Below, piece after piece: positions 12,001-21,000 of a stretch of 22,305 nt of DNA (position 1 is the first letter of the stretch; each line of letters begins with the position of its first letter). This DNA is from DAOUAT01 sp964551735 (GTDB lineage Bacteria; Chloroflexota; Anaerolineae; CG2-30-64-16). Location of the stretch: assembly GCA_964551735.1 (NCBI GenBank), contig CAZKEF010000068.1, positions 1 through 22,305 of the forward strand, read 5' to 3'. Made by a program: the position numbers and the translations under genes. The notes below the pieces were generated by a model. It had not been told where the DNA came from. It saw nothing but the letters and a program-made list of their open reading frames with translations, and made no database searches.

Positions 12001-15000
12001 CGTCCAGGCTGAGGGTGGGCGCGGCCGTGACCGCGACGTAGTCATCCACACCGTCGAGCGCCAGCGCTTGCAGGCCTGACTGGCCGGTCTGGCCCTTGCG
12101 CTGCGTGTCTCCCGCGCCCGCGATCAAGGTCGCGCTGTGGCCGCGGCCCGATCGATCCGCCAGGACTGCGCCGGAGACCAGGTCTCTCTCCTCAAACAAG
12201 AGCGCAAGTTGGGCGCCCGTGCCGCGATAGAGGGTGAGGGTGTCGGCCTGCGACAGGTTGCGGCGGAACAGGCGGAAGTCGCTGATCCAGCCGCGCAGCG
12301 GCGCGTACAAACTGCTGATGTTGGCGATTCGGTTCGAGCCCAGCCACAGCGCGGTGCCGGTGTCAATGCGGTTCAGATCGGCCGCCGAGAAGCCGAAGCC
12401 GGCCGACTTGCCATCGAGGTAGATGCGGATGAAGCCTGTCCCATCGCGCGTCACAGCCACGTGCTGCCAGGCGCCCGGCGTCAGGACGCCGGAACTGGTG
12501 GCGATGGTGCCGCCGCTGCCGTCCAGGCGGGCGTAGAGCACCAGGTGCTGTGCGGCATCGGTCTGCAGCGCGAAGTCATCGCCGGCCGCGTTGTTCCAAT
12601 GGAAGATGTCTTTCCATACGTTCTCACCGTCGAGCTTTAGCCAGAAGCTGAGGGCGAAGGCGCCCGAGCCAAAATCGAAGTCCGGGCTGTCGGGCACGGT
12701 GATGCCGTCGTCGCTGCCGTCGCAGCGCACGCCGCCGCCCGTTGGGCTGGGCTCCTCGGTGGCGGGACAACGGGTCCCACTGCACGAGCCGGGATGATTC
12801 AGGCCCGACAGGTCGCGGAAGATCAGCGCGCCGCTGGCCTGCGTGCCGTCATTGAGCGGCAGATGCAGCACCTGGCCGGCAGGCACTTCGTTGATGAACG
12901 GCGAGCCCGGCAACAGGTTGACCAGCTCGGTCTCGACCCGTTCGATGCCCGCCACTGCGGTGTCGGCCGCGCAGCCGGCCGAGGTGGCGGTGAAGGAGAA
13001 GGGGCCAGCCTGACCACCCGCCCAGTTCGCAGCCGGCTCGCCGCACACGAGCACTGTGCCCGCCGAAGTGGTGTTGCCGACAGCCACTGAGCAGACGCTG
13101 CCTTTCGCTGCCTGGCCACTCCAACTGGTGTTGGCCATATCAGGCGTGATGCGGGCCAGCGTCACACCTGCGCACTGTACGGTGACGCTTATCGGCGAGG
13201 ATACGGTCCAGGTGACCACGATCGACACGGGCCGCTCGGCGGCCGCCCCGCTCCACACGGCGCCGTTGCCCGCGATCCCCTCGGGCAGCGCCGCGCGATC
13301 CAGCGTCACGACCGGCGCGGCCGCGTCGACCTCGAATGCCTGCTCGAGCGTAGCCGTGTGGCGGGCAATCTGGGTATCGTTCAGGTTAGGTAGACGGGTG
13401 ATGTTGTCGACCGCCTCCACCCGCACGGTGTAGCCCCCCGATGGGTCGAGGGCGCTCAGGGGGTAATCCACGCTCCAGTTTGAGCCGCTCAAAGCCGCCA
13501 GCCGCGGTTCGCCGCCGACCAGGCCGCCGCCTGCGGCGAGGACGGACACCTTGACACCGTCAAGGGGCACGCCGCTGCCGGGGGCGCCGTCGGCGAGGGC
13601 CGGATCATTGACCGTGCCGCTCAAGCTCAGCCGCCAGCTCGACGGCCGCAATGGATCAGGTGCAACGCTCAACCGCGCGCCGGCGGTGAAATTGAGGGTC
13701 ACCTGGGGCGCGCCGTCATCCACGAACACGGTCGAGGTCGTCGCGCCGACCGCCTGGTTGCCGGCGATGTCCCTGGCGCGCGAGCCCAGCGTGAAGCGGC
13801 CTTCCGCAGGGGGCGAGAAGGTCGGACACCACGCGCCGTCCCCCAGCGAATCCTGGCAGGCCGGCGCAGCGGCCCAGTTCGACGGCGAGCATGTGCCGGC
13901 GCAGCTCCCCAGGTCGGCCCCCGCCACCCCGGAGGTGTAGTCGCTGGCCGTGATCAGCATCTGCACCGAGGTCTTCGGCAGGTAGTCGCTGTACGGCTGC
14001 ACGGCCGACTTCGGCGCATCCGCATCCACGGTCAGGTTGATGTTCTGCCGGTCTTCGACCCAACTAAGCTGGGTGTGCCACAGGTCATACACGTCCCGGC
14101 TGCTCAGCGCCTCAGAGTAGATGCCGATCTCATCCATCCGGCCCTGGAAGGTGTCCATGCGATAGGGCCATTGCGACTTGTAGCCGCCAATGTAGACCGG
14201 ATAGGTGTTTTGCTTGGGGGTGAAGGCGCCCAGGCCGCTGTGACTGCCCTGCGGCGCGCCGTTGACGTAGATCGTCAGGGTATTGCCGTCGAAGGTGCCC
14301 ATCACGTGGTTCCAGGCGTTCTTGGTCAACTGCACCGCGCTGGTGATCCCATAGCGGCCGCCCGCGTCGGTCATAAACTCAAACACCGGCGTCAGCCCGC
14401 CGCCCGGCGCCAGGTAGAGGCGGTAGTTGGACTCCTGCTTCAGGAGGATGCTGCCGTTGTCCATGTCGCGGTACTTGCCGATCAGCTCCTGGGGCAGGGT
14501 GCCGTCGCTGTCGCGCGTGGGGTAGAACCAGCCGCCGACGGAGAATTGGGTCAGGTCAAGGGAAGCAGCGTCCTGTACGGTGAGCTTGTCGCCCGCGCCG
14601 TCGTATTCGACCGCCTGGCCCAGGCGCCCCTGAATCACTTCACCGGCCGCGGGGCAGTCGAGCGAGGCGCAGGTGGCGGTGTTGCCGTAGCCGGTGGCAT
14701 CCGCGAACGCGTCCGCGCCGCGCGCCTCATCGAAACGCAGCTGCAGCACCGGGGCATCCCGGTACACCGAAGTGATCTGAGCCGCAGTGAGCGGGATGCT
14801 GAAGACCCGCACGTCGTCCAGCAGGCCGGAGAAGTACTGCGCAGTGCCGGCCGAGAGGCTGCCAACCGCACTGACGCCCGTACACTGCGCCATCGAGCCG
14901 GCGACCGCGGAGGTCGCCACCTCCGCGCCGTCTCGATACAGCTTCAGCGTCGCGCCATCGTAGACGCCCGCGAGGTGCACCCAGGTGTTCACCGGCAGGT

Positions 15001-18000
15001 CCACGGTCTGCTGGGTCCCCTGCCAGATGTCACCGATCTTGACTCGGAAGGTCGGATAGTAGGAGGCGCCCGACTTGTCCAGTTCCAGCGCCATGCCACA
15101 GCCCGCGCTCTCCTTGTAGGAGAAGATTGACTGCGTGCCGGCGGTGCTGGCGTTGCGGTAGACCCAGGCACTCACGCTGGGCTGCCGGAAGTCGCCGAAG
15201 TCGCTCACGGCGATGCGATCACCCTGTTCAGGGCGGAATAGCACGGCCTGGGCCAGGCGGCCTGATAGGCCAGCGGTCGGGCATGACGTCCCGCTGCACG
15301 TGCCGTTGTGCAGGCCGAGCACGTCCTTGAAGCTCGTCTCCCCGGGTGGGTCGTCCAGGCGCAGATGCAGAGCGGTGGTGCCGGCCGCGTAGAGGTCTCC
15401 GACGGCGACCGGATCCAGCGGCTCACGATAGATGCGCACGTCGTCCAGCGCGCCCCGGAAGGGCGCCGAGTCGTTCAGGTAGATCCGGTTGAAATAACCG
15501 TCCGCCGCGCCGCTGAAGTAGACGCGCGTGTCGCCGATATTGTAGGGCGAATCAATCGGATGGATCGTGTTCGGCCCATCGGTGGAGTAGGTCTGCGTCA
15601 GGATCCGCTCATCGCCATCGCCGGGCGCGCTGCCGCACTCGGTGCCCCTGTCGTCTTCCCACACCCTGAGCAGAGTGCTGTTGGTGAAGTCGATGGAGCC
15701 GACGCTGAAGGCATAGGGGTCGAGGTAGCCGTCGTCATCCGGATCGTGGTTCTTCTTCACGTTGGCGTCGAACACTTCGGTGTTGTTCACTGCCACGCAC
15801 AGCTCAGATTTGCCCGCCTCGTTTTCACCTGTCACGTACAGATTCGCCATCTGGAGCGTGCCGGTGTGGTTGGTGCGACCGATCTCGAGCCGATTCGTCG
15901 CGGCCGGCATTACGCCGGCAAAGGTCACGTCGTCGTGGCCCGCCTCTACGCCGTTCACGTACAGCTTCATGCGGCCGCCGGTGAAGGTGACGACGACGTG
16001 GTTCCAGGCGTTCTCCGCCAACACCGGCCCGCTCTCCCAATAGCCGATCCAGCCGGATGCGTCGGCAAAGCCGAAGCGCACGCGGTGCTCGACCGGCAAG
16101 ATGGTCGTGTTGCTGCGCGGCCGCGTCATGACGTGCTGCAGCGACGGGTAGGCTCCGGCACGGCCGCTGTTGAAGCCCAGGATGCCCTGCGGCTCATAGC
16201 GCGTGCAGTAGTAGAAGTAATCCCAGTAGTGCTCGACGCAGTTCACTTCCTGGGCGGCCCCCGGCTTGACCCAGGCCGCCAGCGTGAACGAGCCGTTGCT
16301 CAGGTCCAGGCTGGCGTCCGGGCTTGCGGCCAGGTACTCCGTGCCGTCGAGGCTCACCCCCTTGCCCTGCACGCCGCCGGTGCTCGACGGGCAGCGGCTG
16401 CCGGAGCAGTTCACATCGTTGCCGAACATCGAATGGTCGGCCCAACCGCTCGCCTCATTGAAGTTCAGGTAGAGCACCGGCTGGCTGAACAGCGCGACCA
16501 CCTCGCCGGATGAGAGCGCGCTGCCGAAGAACCGCACGTCATCCAGCAATCCGTTGAACTGGCCCTCGCCGCTTGTAGATCCCAGCGCCAGCCCGCTCTC
16601 GTTGGGGAGGGTGGACGCCGTTTGGCTACCAGTGGTGGCCAGGAGGCCGTCCACGTAGAGCCGCTGGCCGGTGAAGCCGTCCGTGAAGGCGCCCATGGTG
16701 TGCACCACGTGGTGCCAGGCATTGTCGGCGTAACCGCTGCCGAGTGTACAGATAGTCTCCTGCATGACGGTCGTGCCGTTGAGATAGGGCACCCGGCCGC
16801 AGATGTTGCCCCCGTTCAGGTAAACCTGGATGCCGTTCGGATTGTCCACCCTGAACAATCCGCCGGTGATCTGGCCGGTTTTGAACCAGAAAGAGATGCC
16901 GTAAGCGTCTTCAGGCAGGTTCAGGGTGCTGCTGACCCCGCTCCCCGCCAGGCTCAGCGCCGCGCCGTACTTGCCGGCCGCGTCGATCGCACACGTCCCC
17001 ACACAGGTCCCATCGTGCGGTGGAATGCTGCCTGAGCGGTCCGCGAAGGTCGTGGAACCGGCCGCGTCCTCAAACGGGTACCAACCGATCGCGTTCTTGG
17101 CGAGCTCGGCCCAATCAATGACGTAGGCGCCGGCGACCTGCGTGAAGCTATACACCCCGCTGGCTGCAGTCGACTTGACTGCCACATCGCCGGCCAGGCT
17201 CTCCTGCTCCAGCGGCTGCAGCACGAATGATTCGGGCGGCAGGCTCGTGTCGGTGGCCGCGCTGGGGAAGCGGGTGTCCAGCAGGCCCTGGGCGTAGCGG
17301 TTCATCAGCTCGTTCTTGACCGTGGCCGTGTAATGGAAGGTCTGGCCGGCGCGCATGATGTTGTCGGACTCGGCGTAGCCGCCGCCCCCGTCCGGCTCCC
17401 GGACCGCGGATTCGAGGGTCAGCACGGTGGCGCGCGAGGGCACCCGCGGGTTCAGGCCGTAGATCTTTTCCAGCGAGTCCATCAAGGTGTCATAGTCGGT
17501 GTCGGTCAGCAGCGGGTCAGGGACGACCCAGGTGCGGTTGGCGGTGCCGTCGTCGTTCATCGAGTAGACGAGCTCCCAGCCGCCGACCCACTCGCTCGTG
17601 TTGCCGTCGTCATCCTGGTCGAATTCGTCGCGGTGGAAGGCCTCTTCGCCGTCCCGCAGGCCGTCGCCGTCGGTGTCGGTGCGGGCCGGCGAGGTGCCGG
17701 CCAACGCCTCATCGTAGTCGCTCAACCCGTCGCCGTCGGTATCGCGGCTGCTGGGATCGCTGCCGTGCTGCCGTTCCCATGCGTCGCCCAGGCCGTCAAG
17801 GTCAGCGTCCCAGCGCGAGTCATCGGGGTCGGCCCCGCGCGGCAGGCCATCGCCGTCCGCGTCGCGCAGCATCGGAAACTGCACGTTCCCGCCCCACGAC
17901 TGGCGACAGCCGCCCCCGTCGCAGGCCAGATCATAGAAGCCATCCAGGGTGGCCGGGAAGACGTCGAAGACCAGTGAATCGCTCAGGCTGTAATGCCGGC

Positions 18001-21000
18001 TCTCCCGGTCGGCCCAGACCGTGCACACCCCCAGGATGCAGTTTTGCTCGGGGATGGCGAACGCCTCCGATAGGTACTGGGTGAGGCGCACGTTGATGCC
18101 GGCGGCGCCGAACGGGACGCCGGTCTCCGAGCGCAGCGTGCGGGTGATGTAGACCGGCTCGGCCGCCCTCCAGGTTTCGCCGGCATCGCCCCACTTCGGA
18201 CCGTCGCCATCCAGGTACTGCCACTCCGACTTCATGGTGTTGCGGTCCAGGTCGTCGTGGAAGTCGGTCTCGCTATCCTGCAGCTTGTAGGTGAAGGTCG
18301 AGCTCCGCAGGTTGCTGTCGCTGTACTGGTACGGATACGCGCCGCCGATGTTGGCGGGCAACGGGATCATGTCGATCGTGTTCGAGATGGTGAGGCCCAA
18401 CAGCAGGCTGTTGCCCTCCCGGATGCCCATGGCGGGGAACTTCAGATCGTTCAGGTCCATCGAGATGAACTCGATGCGGCTGCGCTCGCCGGCCTCCAGG
18501 TCGCGCTCCTTCAGGTCGACCATGATATTGCCCGCGTAGATCAGGTTCTGGATGATGACGGTGACGAGGCCCTGCATCCCGCCGCAGAGCCATTTGGCGG
18601 CGTCACTCTCCTGCATGTCCTCGGGCAGCCAGCCGCAGATGGCGGTGATGAAGTAGTCAATCAGCCAGATGAGAGACTGGAGCAGCTGGCCGATGACCGG
18701 GATGGCGCCGATCACGAACATGATGATCAGCACGATGGTGCTGGCGATGGCCCCGGCGATGGTGGTGCCCAGGTCGATGCGTCCCATATCGGACAGGCAC
18801 ATCGCGACGATGGCCAGCGCCCAGGTCACGGCGATCTGCACGATGAGGGTGAGGACGACGGCGACGCCTGAGGCGGCCTTGGCGAACTCCGCGGCGTTGC
18901 AGATCGCAGCCTTGGTGATCTGCGTGGTGGACTTCGCCAGCTCCTGCGCCTGCTGGAGCAGGGTCTTGAGCGTCATGATGATATTGATCGCCAGGAACAC
19001 CTGGGCCAGGACTTCGACCCAGTTCGCCCCCATGCAGCAGGCCGCGATGCACGCAGCCACCGCCACCGCGGCCATCGCGACACACAGCACCAGGCCGGCC
19101 TTCACGCCCACGCTCATCTGCGCGAAGTTGCTCGGCTTGAACGCATTCAGCCAGGAAGTCCCCGTGCCCGCGAACCCTTCCCCGATGGCGGCCAGGAAAG
19201 CGTCGGCCTTGCTGACAGTGGCGCCGGCGACCGTCTTGATGATGCCTTTGTTAATCAGCTCCATCGCTGCCTTCATGGCGGTCCACATGGGCTCGGCAGC
19301 CTTGACAAAGTCATCCAGGTAGCTGGCCAGGTCCTGGAAGCTATCGTAGATGACCCCCTTGATGGCCTCTGCCAGGGCGAGGTCGGAGCTCTCGGGCGCC
19401 TCCGCCACCGTGAAGGTGAGGCTGCCCCCGGCCGCCACGGTGGAGCGCATGCCCGTGTAAAGCGTGATGTAGAGCGAGCGCAGCACTGCGGCCGCGCCGA
19501 TCAGCCAGATGTCCTCCTTAGGCTCCCCCTGGTTGGCGTAGAAATCGCGCAGGCCCGCCTTGTAGAGGAGTTCCAGGTGGTCCCAGTAGTCGGCCATCGG
19601 GTAGTTCTCCCAGCCGATGACCCCATCGGGCCCCGGGTCTGGGTTGTAGCGGTAGGGCGCCCATTTGACGAGGGTGGTGGTGGTCGGATCCAGGTTGGCG
19701 AAATCGAGGGTCAGGCCGCCGCCGGCCGCGAACGCCGCGGCATCCATCGTCGTGCTGCGGTAAGTGTTCTCCGTGGCCATGAGCAGCGAGGGGGTTAGGA
19801 GCGGGGTTACCCCGCCCGTACCGTTGCCGAAATTGTCCCTCAGGATGCGCGGGGTCTCGTACATCGTGACCATCGCCAGCTCGGATTCGGTGGCGTAGGA
19901 GAAGGTCTCGACCGACAGCATCTCCTTGGGGATGCCCCAGCGGCGGTCGTCGTCGTCGGGCACGCTGCCGGCGTCGTCGAAGCGGTCCTGGATGGTCGTG
20001 TTGCCGCCGGCGCCCACCGTAATGTCGCGCACCCCGTCGCCGTTGCAGACCGGCGGCTGCGCCGCGGGATCGTAGTCAGCGGCGTTGTAGATGTCGCCGT
20101 AGCAATCGCGGCCCGAGGAGAAGCCCGCCACCAGGCCGCGCGAAAGCTGCCACAGCCAGTCTTCGCCGGGGTACTCGGCATAGGAGGACGGCGCCTGCCA
20201 GGCGACCGCGACGTCGAAGCTGTGCTCCTCCTTGACCGACATGCCCGCCAGGTACCACTCGTCATAGTAGGCCTGCACCACGCGCGGCTCGTCCTGCGTG
20301 CGGTGGCTGGCGCACCACGCGGCATGCTCCTCAGCCTCCAGGTCGGCGTCCTTCTCGGCATCTTCCGACGGCTCGAAGCCGGCCTCGTCGCAGGTGTCGG
20401 TGAGGGCCTGCGCCATCCAGACCAAGCGGCCCTTCTGGATCATCTGCCAATCGCCGGCCGCGGCCAGCTCGTAGATCATGCGCGCGCGAAACGCGGCCTT
20501 GCCGCCGCCGGTCTGATCCGGCTGCACGTTGAGCGGGATGTAGGCCAGAAGGGCGCCCTGGTCGTCCGCCTCGCGCACCGAGACGCCGTAGGGTTTCAGC
20601 CAGTCCGGATCCACCATCTTGTCGGGCAGACGGCCATTGACGATGTTGCCGATGTTGCTGCATGCGCGCCCTGTGCCGCTGCTGACGGTCAGGCTGTGGC
20701 TGCCGTCGGCCAGGTCCACCGCGCGGGCGCCGGCGTAGACGACGCTGTCGGTGCTGAGGCCGGGGAAGGTGTAGAGAGGCGCTTCGGTGGGCGGGCAGCT
20801 GCCTTCGTAGATCTCGGCGGTATAGCTGCCGGAGTCATCGAAGGTAAATGACAGCTCCGTCTGGCCGTTGTCGCCCGCCACCGCCTTGAGGCTGACGGTG
20901 GCCGAGATCGTATCGCTCTCGCTGACCGCATAGTTCAGCGTGACGGTCATGTCCGGCGTCGTCAGGCGCAGCGGGACGCGGTAGTCCGTCGCGCTGCCGC

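Noticed and set aside
18521..19335. Hydrophobic region as a separate small membrane-protein gene
   Set aside because: It is in the same uninterrupted frame as the flanking domains, with no stop, start signal or composition break on either side.
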